Source: Rhodoplanes serenus
GTDB taxonomy: Bacteria > Pseudomonadota > Alphaproteobacteria > Rhizobiales > Xanthobacteraceae
Assembly: GCA_009720755.1 (NCBI GenBank)
Contig: WNKV01000003.1
Coordinates: 62,001-126,000 of the forward strand
Direction of reading: 5' to 3'
DNA: 64,000 nucleotides
Numbering within the stretch: the stretch's first letter is position 1; each line of letters starts with the position of its first letter. The notes beneath the pieces were generated by a model. It saw only the letters and a program-made list of their open reading frames with translations, had not been told where the DNA came from and did no database searches. Below, piece by piece: positions 9,304 through 17,905 of the stretch. The position numbers and the translations under genes were made by a program.

Positions 9304-10662
9304 ATGCAAACGACCATGTCGAAGCCGCAGAGTTCCGGGCCGGAGGCCCTCACGTCGGAGGCCGAGCGGCAGATCGCCGCCGCCTGGGCCGGCGTGAAGG
9401 ATCATCTGCCCGGACCGGCGCCGCTCACGGCCCGCCGCGAGGCGGCGTTCCGGCGCTTCGAGGCGGCCGGGCTGCCGCATCGCCGGGTCGAGGAGTGGAA
9501 GTACACCGATCTGCGCGCCCTGATGCGCGACGCCAAGCCGCTGGCACAGCCTCCGGGCGAGATCGGCACCGTGCGGGCCCGCGCGGCCGGCGCCGTGCTG
9601 GCCGGCGTCGACGTGCGGCGCATCGTGATCGCCGACGGGGTGCTGCTGAAGGAGGCGTCCGATCTCGCCGACCTGGAGCCGGGCCTGTCGATCGGCTCGC
9701 TCGCCGACGCGCTCGGCAGCGGCGACGCCGAGGTGACGAGCCGGCTCGGGGCCCAGAGCCCGGCCGAGAAGGACGTCGCCTTCGCGCTCAACACCGCCTT
9801 CATGGGCGATGGCGCGGTGATCCGCCTGGCGCCCGGCGCCACGGTGGCGCGGCCGATCCACCTGGTGTTCTGCTTCACCGGGCCGGTGCCGGCGACGGTG
9901 TTCACCCGCTCGCTGGTCGAGGTCGGTGCCGGTGCCACGCTGACGCTGGTGGAGAGCCACGAGGGACCGGACGCTTTCGACTATCAGGTCAACACCGCGC
10001 TCGACCTGGTGGTGGGCGACGGCGCCACCGTCGACCACGTCAAGATCGGCACCGAGGGCAGCGCCGCCCTGCACGTCGCCACGCTGACGGCGGCGCTCGG
10101 CCGCGACGTGACGTTCCGGGGCATGGTGTTCGCGATCGGCGGCGCGGCCGTGCGCAACCAGCTCTTCGTGCGGTGCGACGGCGCTCACACCAACCTGATG
10201 CTCGCCGGCGCGACCCTGCTCAAGGGCCGCCAGCATGCCGATGCGACGCTGGTGCTCGACCACGCCATCGGCGGCTGCCAAAGCCGCGAGCTGTTCAAGG
10301 GCGTGCTCGACGGCGACAGCCGCAGCGTGTTCCAGGGCAAGATCGTGGTGCGGCCCGACGCCCAGAAGACCGACGGCAAGATGTCGTCGCACGCACTGCT
10401 GCTGTCGGAGACCGCCGAGGCCGACCACAAGCCGGAGCTGGAGATCTTCGCCGACGACGTCGTCTGCGGCCACGGCGCCACCGCCGGTGCGCTCGACGAG
10501 GACCTCAAGTTCTACCTGATGGCGCGCGGCATCCCGCGCAAGGAGGCCGAGACGCTGCTGATCCAGTCGTTCGTCGGCGAGGCGATCGACACCGTCGCAC
10601 ACGAGGGCATTCGCGAGGCCCTCTCGGCGGCGGCGACGCGCTGGCTCGAGGCACGACAGTGA
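9304..10662 (+). CDS. sufD: Fe-S cluster assembly protein SufD
   Basis: Partner of SufB in the SufBC2D scaffold, needed for iron entry. The 452-residue product has RRVEEWKYTDLRAL near residue 55, the SufD N-terminal signature. The beta-helix core follows (GAVIRLAPGATVARPIHLVF, HVKIGTEGSAALHV). The C-terminal part has GKIVVRPDAQKTDGKMSSHA, CGHGATAGALDEDLKFYLMA and the closing ARGIPRKEAETLLIQSFVGE. A TTG at 9292 is in frame; ATG 9304, preceded by GGACGAG, is preferred, and a further ATG at 9316 is possible. It precedes sufS. Confidence 0.95.
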   Translation: MQTTMSKPQSSGPEALTSEAERQIAAAWAGVKDHLPGPAPLTARREAAFRRFEAAGLPHRRVEEWKYTDLRALMRDAKPLAQPPGEIGTVRARAAGAVLAGVDVRRIVIADGVLLKEASDLADLEPGLSIGSLADALGSGDAEVTSRLGAQSPAEKDVAFALNTAFMGDGAVIRLAPGATVARPIHLVFCFTGPVPATVFTRSLVEVGAGATLTLVESHEGPDAFDYQVNTALDLVVGDGATVDHVKIGTEGSAALHVATLTAALGRDVTFRGMVFAIGGAAVRNQLFVRCDGAHTNLMLAGATLLKGRQHADATLVLDHAIGGCQSRELFKGVLDGDSRSVFQGKIVVRPDAQKTDGKMSSHALLLSETAEADHKPELEIFADDVVCGHGATAGALDEDLKFYLMARGIPRKEAETLLIQSFVGEAIDTVAHEGIREALSAAATRWLEARQ

Positions 10663-10741
10663 TGATCGCGGCCCGGACCGACAGCTCGCTTCACCTCGCG
10701 CCGCCGGCGGCGAGAGGGCAGGCCGCGCGAAAGTGTGGAAG

Positions 10742-11986
10742 ATGACCCATCCGGCAGTCCATAACGGCAGCTACGACGTCGCCCGCATCCGGGAGGATTT
10801 CCCGGCGCTCGCCATGACGGTCTACGGCAAGCCGCTCGTCTATCTCGACAACGCCGCCTCGGCCCAGAAGCCGACCGCGGTGCTCGACCGGCTCACCAAG
10901 GCGTACACCAGCGAATACGCCAACGTGCATCGCGGCCTGCACTACCTCGCCAATGCGGCGACCGAGGCCTACGAGGGCGCCCGCGAGACGGTACGCGCCT
11001 TCCTCAACGCGCGGCGGCCCGAGGAGATCGTCTTCACCCGCAACGCCACCGAGGCGATCAATCTGGTGGCGCAGAGCTTCGGCCGCGAGCGCATCGGGGC
11101 CGGCGACGAGATCGTTCTGTCGATCATGGAGCACCACTCCAACATCGTGCCGTGGCACTTCCTGCGCGAGCGCCAGGGTGCGGTGATCAAGTGGGCGCCG
11201 GTGGACGACGACGGCAACTTCCTGCTCGACGAGTTCGAGAAGCTGCTGACCGACCGCACCAAGATGGTGGCGGTCACCCACATGTCGAACGGGCTCGGCA
11301 CTGTGGTGCCGGTCGAGGAGGTGGTGCGCATCGCCCACGCGCGCGGCATCCCGGTGCTGGTGGACGGCGCCCAGGGTGCCGTGCATCTCGACGTCGACGT
11401 GCAGGCGATCGGCTGCGACTTCTATGTGATCACCGGCCACAAGCTGTACGGGCCGAGCGGCATCGGGGCGCTCTACGGCAAGCACGAGCATCTCGCCGGC
11501 ATGGCGCCCTTCATGGGCGGCGGCGAGATGATCCGCGAGGTGTTCGAGGACCGCGTCACCTACGGTGACCCGCCGCATCGCTTCGAGGCCGGCACGCCGG
11601 CGATCGTCCAGGCGATCGGCTTCGGCGCCGCCATCGACTACATCATGTCGATCGGTCGGGACCGCATCCGCGCCCACGAGGAGAAGCTGCTCGCCTATGC
11701 GACCCAGCGGCTCGGCGAGATCAACTCGCTGCGCCTCATCGGCAAGGCCCGTCACAAGGGGGCCATCCTGTCGTTCGAGATGCAGGGGGCGCACCCGCAC
11801 GACATCGCCACCATCATCGATCGCTCCGGTATCGCGGTGCGGGCCGGCACTCATTGCGTGATGCCGCTCTTGGCCCGCTTCGGCGTCACCGCCACCTGCC
11901 GGGCGTCTTTCGGCCTGTACAACACGTTGGACGAGGTCGACCGCCTCGCCGAGGCTCTGGTCAAGGCACAGGACATGTTCGCATGA
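10742..11986 (+). CDS. sufS: Cysteine desulfurase SufS (class II, CsdA type)
   Basis: PLP-dependent release of sulfur from cysteine for the SUF scaffold. The 414-residue product has VYLDNAASAQKPTAV, NVHRGLHYLANAAT, FTRNATEAINLVAQSFG and EHHSNIVPWHFL. The PLP lysine is in VITGHKLYGPSG (K234), and the catalytic cysteine is in RAGTHCVMPLLARFG (C372), the class II arrangement. The start is either GTG 10733 or ATG 10742; ATG gives the usual N-terminus. The stop overlaps the start of sufT (ATGA), showing translational coupling. No sufE gene follows, so its sulfur acceptor is elsewhere in the genome or is replaced. Confidence 0.96.
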   Translation: MTHPAVHNGSYDVARIREDFPALAMTVYGKPLVYLDNAASAQKPTAVLDRLTKAYTSEYANVHRGLHYLANAATEAYEGARETVRAFLNARRPEEIVFTRNATEAINLVAQSFGRERIGAGDEIVLSIMEHHSNIVPWHFLRERQGAVIKWAPVDDDGNFLLDEFEKLLTDRTKMVAVTHMSNGLGTVVPVEEVVRIAHARGIPVLVDGAQGAVHLDVDVQAIGCDFYVITGHKLYGPSGIGALYGKHEHLAGMAPFMGGGEMIREVFEDRVTYGDPPHRFEAGTPAIVQAIGFGAAIDYIMSIGRDRIRAHEEKLLAYATQRLGEINSLRLIGKARHKGAILSFEMQGAHPHDIATIIDRSGIAVRAGTHCVMPLLARFGVTATCRASFGLYNTLDEVDRLAEALVKAQDMFA

Positions 11987-12378
11987 ACGAGCACAGCAAG
12001 CCGGCCGACGTTTCCGCGCCCGCCAACGCCACCGTCGCGGTGCCGGGCGGCTCGACGCTGCCGTCCGACGAGGTCGCCCGCCTGACCGACGACATCGTGG
12101 CGGCGATCAAGACCGTCTACGATCCCGAGATCCCGGCCGACATCTACGAGCTCGGCCTGATCTACCGCATCGAGATTCACGACGACCGCTCGGTCGACGT
12201 CGAGATGACGCTGACCACGCCGAACTGCCCGTCGGCCCAGGAATTGCCCACCATGGTGGAGAACGCCGTCGCCACCGTGGCCGGCGTCGGCCCGGTGTCG
12301 GTGGAGATCGTCTGGGACCCGCCGTGGGACCCGAGCCGGATGTCCGACGAGGCGCGGGTCGTCCTGAACATGTGGTGA
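11983..12378 (+). CDS. sufT: SUF-associated MIP18/DUF59 family protein SufT
   Basis: Small maturation factor linked to Fe-S cluster delivery in bacteria. The 131-residue product has the DUF59 core: KTVYDPEIPADIYELGLIY, then EMTLTTPNCPSAQELPTMV with the conserved cysteine, and WDPPWDPSRMSDEARVVLNMW at the C-terminus, which matches the SUF-operon subtype. The ATG overlaps the sufS stop. An N-terminal extension of about 40 residues, rich in Ala/Pro/Val, precedes the domain. It is followed after 11 bases by a glyoxalase-fold gene. Confidence 0.92.
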   Translation: MNEHSKPADVSAPANATVAVPGGSTLPSDEVARLTDDIVAAIKTVYDPEIPADIYELGLIYRIEIHDDRSVDVEMTLTTPNCPSAQELPTMVENAVATVAGVGPVSVEIVWDPPWDPSRMSDEARVVLNMW

Positions 12379-12389
12379 CGAGGGCGGTG

Positions 12390-12809
12390 ATGCCGACGCT
12401 GGACGGTGTGCTGGAGACCTGCCTGTACGTCGACGACCTCGATCGCGCGGCGCGCTTCTACGAGCAGGTCCTGACACTTCCGCGCATCGCCGGCGACGGC
12501 GAGCGGTTTCGGGCCTACGACGTCGGCGGCCGCAGCGTGCTGCTGCTGTTCCGGCGCGGCGGCACCCTGGAGACGGTCGTTCTTCCCGGCGGAACGATCC
12601 CGCCGCATGACGGTCACGGGCCGGCGCATTTCGCCTTCGCGGTCGGTGACGAGGCCGAGATGGTGGCGTGGGAGCGCCGGCTGGGCGAGCACGGCGTCGC
12701 GGTCGAAGGGCGCACCGCGTGGCCGCGCGGCGGCCGCAGCCTCTATGTCCGCGATCCGGACGGGCATCTCGTCGAGTTCGCCACGCCCGGCCTGTGGAGC
12801 ACGTATTGA
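12390..12809 (+). CDS. Glyoxalase/VOC-fold protein within the SUF operon
   Basis: 139 residues with one vicinal-oxygen-chelate domain: LYVDDLDRAARFYEQVLTLP, GGRSVLLLFRRGG, HDGHGPAHFAFAVGDEAEM and LYVRDPDGHLVEFATPGLW. The second-repeat His (PAHFAF) and Glu (LVEFA) metal positions are present. The usual first histidine before LYVDDL is replaced by Cys (ETCLYV), so metal binding may differ. ATG 12390 has GAGGG upstream. It sits 11 bases after sufT and 119 before sufA, so it is probably cotranscribed. The reaction is unknown; typical relatives are dioxygenases, lyases or fosfomycin-type enzymes. Confidence 0.85.
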   Translation: MPTLDGVLETCLYVDDLDRAARFYEQVLTLPRIAGDGERFRAYDVGGRSVLLLFRRGGTLETVVLPGGTIPPHDGHGPAHFAFAVGDEAEMVAWERRLGEHGVAVEGRTAWPRGGRSLYVRDPDGHLVEFATPGLWSTY

Positions 12810-12928
12810 CGGGACAAAGCTCGACGGGACACAACGATGGCGCCAGCGGCGCCGCTGCGATGTCCCGAACCAGTCACCAGTCATCCATCGTCCGCCGGAC
12901 CTTGAACCCGGCCGGAAAGGAGAGCGGA

Positions 12929-13312
12929 ATGGCGACAGCACGACCCCGACCCCAGGTGATCCGGCTGACCAATGCGGCAGCCGGCCGCATCCGGGACATC
13001 CTCGCCCGCGCCGATCGCCCGATCGCCGGCGTCCGTATCGGAGTGAAGAACGGCGGCTGCGCCGGCATGTCCTACACGATGGAGTACGCCGCCGCGGTCG
13101 CTCCCACCGACGAGGTGGTGGAGGACAAGGGCGTCCGGCTGCTGGTCGATCCCAAGGCGGTGCTGTTCCTGCTCGGCACCGAGATGGATTTCCGCACCGA
13201 GAAGCTGTCGTCGGGCTTCGTGTTCAACAACCCGAACCAGGTGTCCGCCTGCGGCTGCGGCGAGTCGGTGCAGATCAAGCCGGCCGAGGTCGACGAGGTC
13301 GCCGCAGGGTAG
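12929..13312 (+). CDS. sufA: A-type Fe-S carrier protein (SufA/HesB/IscA family)
   Basis: Carrier that receives Fe-S clusters from SufBCD and passes them to target enzymes. The 127-residue product has the three family cysteines: KNGGCAGMSYTM near residue 50 and the CxC pair in VSACGCGESV near the C-terminus. FVFNNPN before the CxC is also typical. AAAGGAGAG lies a few bases before ATG 12929. It is the last gene of the SUF cluster and is convergent with the diguanylate cyclase. A small GGCGCC stem occurs at 13344-13361 between them, too weak to call a terminator. Confidence 0.94.
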   Translation: MATARPRPQVIRLTNAAAGRIRDILARADRPIAGVRIGVKNGGCAGMSYTMEYAAAVAPTDEVVEDKGVRLLVDPKAVLFLLGTEMDFRTEKLSSGFVFNNPNQVSACGCGESVQIKPAEVDEVAAG

Positions 13313-13418
13313 AGACGCAGGGTAGGGCACGCAGAGTAGCGGGGGCGCCGGGTGGGGCGCCTCTCGTGCCCCGCGAGGTGCGCCGCCGCGCTGCGTCCCA
13401 GCGGCGAAGCGGTGCCGC

Positions 13419-14486
13419 TCAGGCGATCTGCATCTCGGTCGCCGGAGAGACCTCGGGGTCGGTCTCGCAGATCACCCGATTGCGGCCGGCGTGCTTGGCG
13501 GCGTAGAGGCAGGTGTCGGTGCGCTCGATCAGGCTTTGCATCGTGTCGCCGGCCCGCAGGGTGGCGACCCCGCACGAGATGGTGACCCGGCCCAGGATCT
13601 CGCGGGTGGAGCGCTTCATCAGCTCCTTGCCCATCACGGCGCGACGGATGTAGTCGGCGACCGTGGTGGCGGCGCGCAGCGTGGTATCGGGGAGCAGCAC
13701 CGCGAACTCCTCGCCGCCGTAGCGGGCCGCCAGATCCTGGCCCTTGACGTTCTGCTTCACCGACAGCGCCACTAGACGAAGCACCTGATCGCCGGTGAGA
13801 TGGCCGTAGGTGTCGTTGAAGCGCTTGAAGTGGTCGATGTCGGTGAGGATCAGCGACAGCGGCTCGTCGCGCAGATGAGCGTGCTCCACCATTCGGCTCA
13901 GCGCGTCGTCGAAGCACTTGCGGTTGGCGAGAGTGGTCAGCGGGTCCGTCAGGCTCTCGCTGCGCACCTCTTCGAGGCTCCGTTGCAGCTTGTTGATCTC
14001 TTCCTTGGAGGCGGTGAGACGCTCTTCGAGCGCTCGGTTGCTGTCCTCCATGGCCTGCACGGTGCGGACCAGGCCGCCGAGAATGCGACGGATCGAGGCG
14101 CCGTCCGCGGCGTGGCCGAGCTGCTGGCTGGCGTCGGCCAGGCTCTCGGAGTGGCGGGTGGTGGAGCCGACCGCGGCCTCCAGCACTCCCATGATCTGAT
14201 CGAGGGTGCCGACCACGCGGCCGCCGATCGAATCGATCTGCTGACCGACCCGGGTCGGCGCGAAGAAGTCAGAGTGAATCTGTTCCAAGTCGGCTGTCGA
14301 CAGTGTACCGAACTTGGCCAGGCGCTCGTTGATGGTGCGGTTGAGCGTTGGATTGTAGCCTGTCGCGTAATGGTACCAGATTTCGTAATTGCGAGGAGCC
14401 GCCGACTGTCGGAACGCCTTGATCTGGTCTAGCGCCACCTTGGCGAAGGGAACGGTCCGCTCGTAATCGTCCGACCTGTCCGTCAT
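13419..14486 (-). CDS. Diguanylate cyclase (GGDEF domain) with alphaproteobacterial N-terminal domain
   Basis: Makes cyclic di-GMP from two GTP. The 355-residue product has an N-terminal region of about 185 residues with no transmembrane segment (NYEIWYHYATGYNP), then a coiled coil (RALEERLTASKEEINKLQRS), then the GGDEF domain. Its active site reads ARYGGEEFAVLLPDTTL (GGEEF at residues 257-261), and the metal/substrate parts LTDIDHFKRFNDTYGHLTGD are intact, so it should be active. The inhibitory RxxD site is KGQD here, so product inhibition may be weak. The start is ATG 14486. No EAL domain is present. The neighbouring flagellar genes make a role in the motile/sessile switch possible. Confidence 0.93.
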   Translation of the reverse strand: MTDRSDDYERTVPFAKVALDQIKAFRQSAAPRNYEIWYHYATGYNPTLNRTINERLAKFGTLSTADLEQIHSDFFAPTRVGQQIDSIGGRVVGTLDQIMGVLEAAVGSTTRHSESLADASQQLGHAADGASIRRILGGLVRTVQAMEDSNRALEERLTASKEEINKLQRSLEEVRSESLTDPLTTLANRKCFDDALSRMVEHAHLRDEPLSLILTDIDHFKRFNDTYGHLTGDQVLRLVALSVKQNVKGQDLAARYGGEEFAVLLPDTTLRAATTVADYIRRAVMGKELMKRSTREILGRVTISCGVATLRAGDTMQSLIERTDTCLYAAKHAGRNRVICETDPEVSPATEMQIA

Positions 14487-14859
14487 TCGCCCACTCCGTG
14501 GGTGAGGGAAGCGAGGCCCTGCGACCAATGGCGCGGCCGACCTGTAACCAGGACCTTAGCCGAAGCGGCTAAATTGGACGTAAACGACTGGTGACAACCC
14601 ATCAAGCTCGGTGATGCGACGGCCTCGGTGATGCGACAGCATGTCGGAGTCGGTGGCCTCTCGTCGCGTCTGCCTTGCTGTTGCCGGTCGTGCTGTGGCC
14701 GGTCTTGCTGCGCCGCTGCCTCTGCGAGCCGCTGCCTCTGCGAGCCGCCGCCTCTGCCGGCCACTATGCGGCGCTGCGGTGGCGAGGCCGAGATGATCTG
14801 CTGGCCTGCGGCCAGCTCCGGCTGCCGGCCGTGCGCTGAGTCTGGGGCCGGTGCCCGCG
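14487..14859. other. Gap between helicase and diguanylate cyclase genes
   Basis: About 370 bases. It holds a 16-bp tandem repeat (14715-14762); the part nearest 14550-14600 is less GC-rich and may contain the diguanylate cyclase promoter. No gene is supported. Confidence 0.55.
14715..14762. repeat. 16-bp tandem repeat
   Basis: Unit GCTGCCTCTGCGAGCC is present twice in perfect tandem (14715-14730, 14731-14746), followed by a diverged third copy (14747-14762). It lies downstream of the DEAD-box helicase gene and upstream of the cyclase gene, outside any coding region. Confidence 0.85.
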
Positions 14860-16287
14860 TCAAGCCTTGACGCGGACGGGGCGGAGCAGGAAGGCGGGGA
14901 GATAATTCTCGATGTCGTCCGGAGCGTCGTCACGCGGCGGGCGCTTGCGCGCCGTCTCCAGCGGCATGACGTTGCCCGGCGCGGTCTTGGCGCGCGCGCC
15001 GCGGCCGGCACGGCCGCCCGCGTCGGTGCGCCCGCCCGCCTCCGATCGTCCGCCTACGTCGGCGACCGTACCGTCGCGCCGCGTGTCGCGGCCGCGTCGC
15101 GGGGCGCGAGTGCCCATGCGCACCGGCTCGCTCGGACGATCGTCCTCGGCCGGATCGTCGGCCGGCGGCGCGCCGAGCCACGCGATGCTGCGGCCGATCA
15201 GCTTCTCGATCGCCGCAACCGCCTTGTGGTCGGCCGAGGTGACGATGGTGATGGCGGTGCCGGTGCGGCCGGCTCGGCCGGTGCGGCCGATGCGGTGCAC
15301 GTAATCGTCGGGATGATGCGGGACGTCGAAGTTGAAGACGTGGCTGACGTCCGGAATGTCGAGACCGCGCGCCGCCACGTCGGAGGCGACCAGCACCGTC
15401 ACGTCGCCCTTGCGGAACTGGTCGAGCGCCGTCATCCGCGACGACTGGTCCATGTCGCCGTGCAGCGCCACGGCCGAGAACTTGTGCCGCAGCAGCGAGC
15501 GATGCAGGGTCGCCACGTCGCGCTTGCGGTTGCAGAAGACGATCGCGTTCTTGAGCCCCTCGGCCTGGCGGATCAGCCGCCGCAGCACCTCGCGCTTGTC
15601 GTGCGGCTCGCGGCCCGACTTCACCAGGCCTTGGGTGATCGCCTCGACGGTGGTGGCCGGGCGCGAGACCTCGACCTTGACCGGGTTGTGCAGGAACTGC
15701 TCGGTGATGCGCCGGATCTCCGGCGGCATGGTGGCGGTGAAGAACAGCGTCTGGCGGGTGAAGGGGACGAGCTTGCAGATGCGCTCGATGTCCGGGATGA
15801 AGCCCATGTCGAGCATGCGGTCGGCTTCGTCGATCACCAGCAGCTCGACGCCGGTGAGCAGCAGCCCACCGCGCTCGGTGTGGTCGAGCAGGCGACCCGG
15901 GGTTGCGATCAGGACGTCGACCCCGCGGGTCAGCTTGGTGTCCTGATTGCCGAAGGAGACGCCGCCGATCAGCAGCGCGACGTTGAGCTTGTGGTTCTTG
16001 CCATACTTGATGAAGCTCTCCTCGACCTGGGCGGCGAGCTCCCGGGTCGGCTCCAGGATCAGGGTGCGCGGCATCCGGGCGCGGGCGCGGCCCTGTTCGA
16101 GCGTGGTGAGCATCGGCAGCACGAAGGCGGCCGTCTTTCCGGTTCCGGTCTGGGCAATGCCGAGGACGTCGCGCCGCGCGAGAACGTGCGGAATGGCCTG
16201 GTCCTGGATCGGTGTCGGCGCGCTGTAACCGGCAGCCGTGACGGCGTCGAGGACCTTTTGGGACAGGCCGAGATGGGCAAATGACAT
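14860..16287 (-). CDS. rhlE: DEAD-box ATP-dependent RNA helicase, RhlE-like
   Basis: Unwinds RNA duplexes using ATP; relatives act in ribosome assembly, mRNA turnover and cold growth. The 475-residue product shows the full motif set: Q motif (FAHLGLSQKVLDAVTAAGYS), motif I AQTGTGKT, Ia PTRELAAQ, II VIDEADRM (DEAD), III FTATMP, and motifs IV-VI ending HRIGRTGRAGRTG. The C-terminal 100 residues are Arg/Gly/Asp-rich (RGRDTRRDG, GGRTDAGGRAGRGARA) and probably bind RNA. The start is ATG 16287. Motif III reads TAT rather than the usual SAT, as in other RhlE proteins. Confidence 0.93.
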   Translation of the reverse strand: MSFAHLGLSQKVLDAVTAAGYSAPTPIQDQAIPHVLARRDVLGIAQTGTGKTAAFVLPMLTTLEQGRARARMPRTLILEPTRELAAQVEESFIKYGKNHKLNVALLIGGVSFGNQDTKLTRGVDVLIATPGRLLDHTERGGLLLTGVELLVIDEADRMLDMGFIPDIERICKLVPFTRQTLFFTATMPPEIRRITEQFLHNPVKVEVSRPATTVEAITQGLVKSGREPHDKREVLRRLIRQAEGLKNAIVFCNRKRDVATLHRSLLRHKFSAVALHGDMDQSSRMTALDQFRKGDVTVLVASDVAARGLDIPDVSHVFNFDVPHHPDDYVHRIGRTGRAGRTGTAITIVTSADHKAVAAIEKLIGRSIAWLGAPPADDPAEDDRPSEPVRMGTRAPRRGRDTRRDGTVADVGGRSEAGGRTDAGGRAGRGARAKTAPGNVMPLETARKRPPRDDAPDDIENYLPAFLLRPVRVKA

Positions 16288-16711
16288 GGAGCCTCAAACA
16301 TGAATACCCGCAGCTCCGAGCCGCGCCAGCGTGATGTCGACGCGACGGATGTGCGGGATTTGCGGTCGCACCGATGGCGAGCCGGCTGGCGACAACATAG
16401 GGACAGTCGTTGCAAAGTCAATGCTGTGCACTGCGACAAGTTGAATAAACGCCGATATTTCCTGTCGTTTCCGCGTCACACGCGGCGGCGCTGGTGGCCC
16501 GCCGGGGAGCCGGCCGGCGGCAGCAGGTGGGCCGAGGACCGGGCGGGCGAGGCCCGTGGGCGCCCACGCGGCAGCACCTGCCGGGCTCGCCGGCCGTCGT
16601 GCGCTGCACCGCGACATGTGCCAGGCTTTCCCGGCGAACGGCCTGTTCGGCGTTTCGGCCGCCTCCTACAGGTGCCTCCACACAAAAAAGAATCGTCCTG
16701 GGAGGAGAGCC
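16288..16711. other. Divergent promoter region between helicase and pobA
   Basis: About 420 bases. The first 200 (16288-16490) are less GC-rich and probably hold the helicase promoter and 5-prime UTR. The end carries the GGAGGAGAG ribosome-binding site of pobA. No PobR-like regulator gene is present, and I see no clear operator. Confidence 0.5.
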
Positions 16712-17905
16712 ATGCGCACGACCGTCGGAATCGTCGGGGCCGGCCCCGCCGGCCTCATGCTGGCGCTGCTGCTGCAACGGGAGGGCATCGACACGGTGGT
16801 GCTGGAGGCACGCAGCCGCGCCCATGTGGAGCAACGGGTGCGGGCCGGCCTGATGGAGCAGTGGGCGCGCGATCTCATGATCCAGATCGGGGCCGGCGCC
16901 CGGCTGATTCGCGAGGGCCTCGTCCACGACGGCATCCGCTTGAGCTTCGACGGCCGCCTCCACGCCATCGACTTTCGCCGGCTGGTCGGCCGAATCGTCA
17001 CCATCTACGACCAGAAGGAGGTGGTGAAGGACCTGATCGGGCTGCTGCTCGCCCGCGGTGGCCGCATCCTGTTCGAGGCCGAGGCGATCGGGCTCGACGG
17101 TCTCACCGGCCCGGCGCCGGTGATCCGCTTTCGCGACGGGGACGCCGTGCGCGAGCTCGCCTGCGATGTCGTGGCCGGCTGTGACGGCTTCCACGGCATC
17201 AGCCGTGCATCGATCCCGGATGGCGTGCTGACCGTCTACGAGCGCGGCTATCCGTTCGGCTGGCTCGGCATCCTGTCGGAGTCGCCGCCGCCCGCCGACG
17301 AGCTGATCTATGCGGCGCACGACCGCGGCTTCGCGCTGTTCTCGATGCGCTCGCCGAGACTGTCGCGCCTCTATCTCCAGTGCGCGCCCGACGAGGACGT
17401 GTCGCTGTGGCCCGACGCGCGCATCTTCGACGAGCTCGAGGCGCGGCTCGGCGGCTCCTGTCCGCTCGCCCGGGGGCGGGTGCTCCAGAAGAGCGTCACC
17501 TCGATGCGCAGCGTGGTGGTCGAGCCGATGCAGCACGGGCGCCTGTTCCTGGCCGGCGATGCCGCTCACATCCAGCCGCCGACCGGCGCCAAGGGCATGA
17601 ACCTCGCCTTCGCGGACGTGGTGGTGCTGGCGCGTGCCCTGACGGCCTGGACGCGAACCGGCCGGACCGATGCGCTCGACGCCTATTCGCGCATCTGTCT
17701 CGATCGTGTTTGGAAGGCGCAGCGCTTCTCCTGGTTCATGACCCAGCTTCTCCACCGCTTCCCCGACGAGACGGCCTTCGATCGCCGCCGCCGCCAGGCC
17801 GATCTCGTCGATCTGGTCGGCTCGCCGGCGGCCGCGACCGCGCTCGCCGAGAACTATTCGGGGCTGCCGCTGGCGGCGGCGGCGCTGGAGGCTGCGGCGC
17901 CTTAG
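16712..17905 (+). CDS. pobA: 4-hydroxybenzoate 3-monooxygenase
   Basis: FAD/NADPH aromatic hydroxylase that turns 4-hydroxybenzoate into protocatechuate, the entry to the beta-ketoadipate pathway. The 397-residue length matches PobA. Motifs are VGIVGAGPAGLMLALLL (FAD, N-terminus), EQRVRAGLMEQ near residue 45, VVAGCDGFHGISR (DG motif) and LFLAGDAAHIQPPTGAKG with GMNLAFADV (GD motif and substrate region). Its ATG follows GGAGGAGAGC. The frame is open 52 codons further upstream, but that region does not look like protein. The TAG stop lies inside the terminal repeat of the 17902-18239 palindromic element. Confidence 0.93.
   Translation: MRTTVGIVGAGPAGLMLALLLQREGIDTVVLEARSRAHVEQRVRAGLMEQWARDLMIQIGAGARLIREGLVHDGIRLSFDGRLHAIDFRRLVGRIVTIYDQKEVVKDLIGLLLARGGRILFEAEAIGLDGLTGPAPVIRFRDGDAVRELACDVVAGCDGFHGISRASIPDGVLTVYERGYPFGWLGILSESPPPADELIYAAHDRGFALFSMRSPRLSRLYLQCAPDEDVSLWPDARIFDELEARLGGSCPLARGRVLQKSVTSMRSVVVEPMQHGRLFLAGDAAHIQPPTGAKGMNLAFADVVVLARALTAWTRTGRTDALDAYSRICLDRVWKAQRFSWFMTQLLHRFPDETAFDRRRRQADLVDLVGSPAAATALAENYSGLPLAAAALEAAAP

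Noticed and set aside
13344-13361. GGCGCC stem between sufA and the diguanylate cyclase gene as a terminator
   Set aside because: Six-base stems of self-complementary GGCGCC occur often by chance at this GC content, and there is no T-tract.
14715-14762. Tandem repeat as a CRISPR array
   Set aside because: Units are directly adjacent with no spacers, only 16 bp long and in fewer than three full copies; no cas genes are present.
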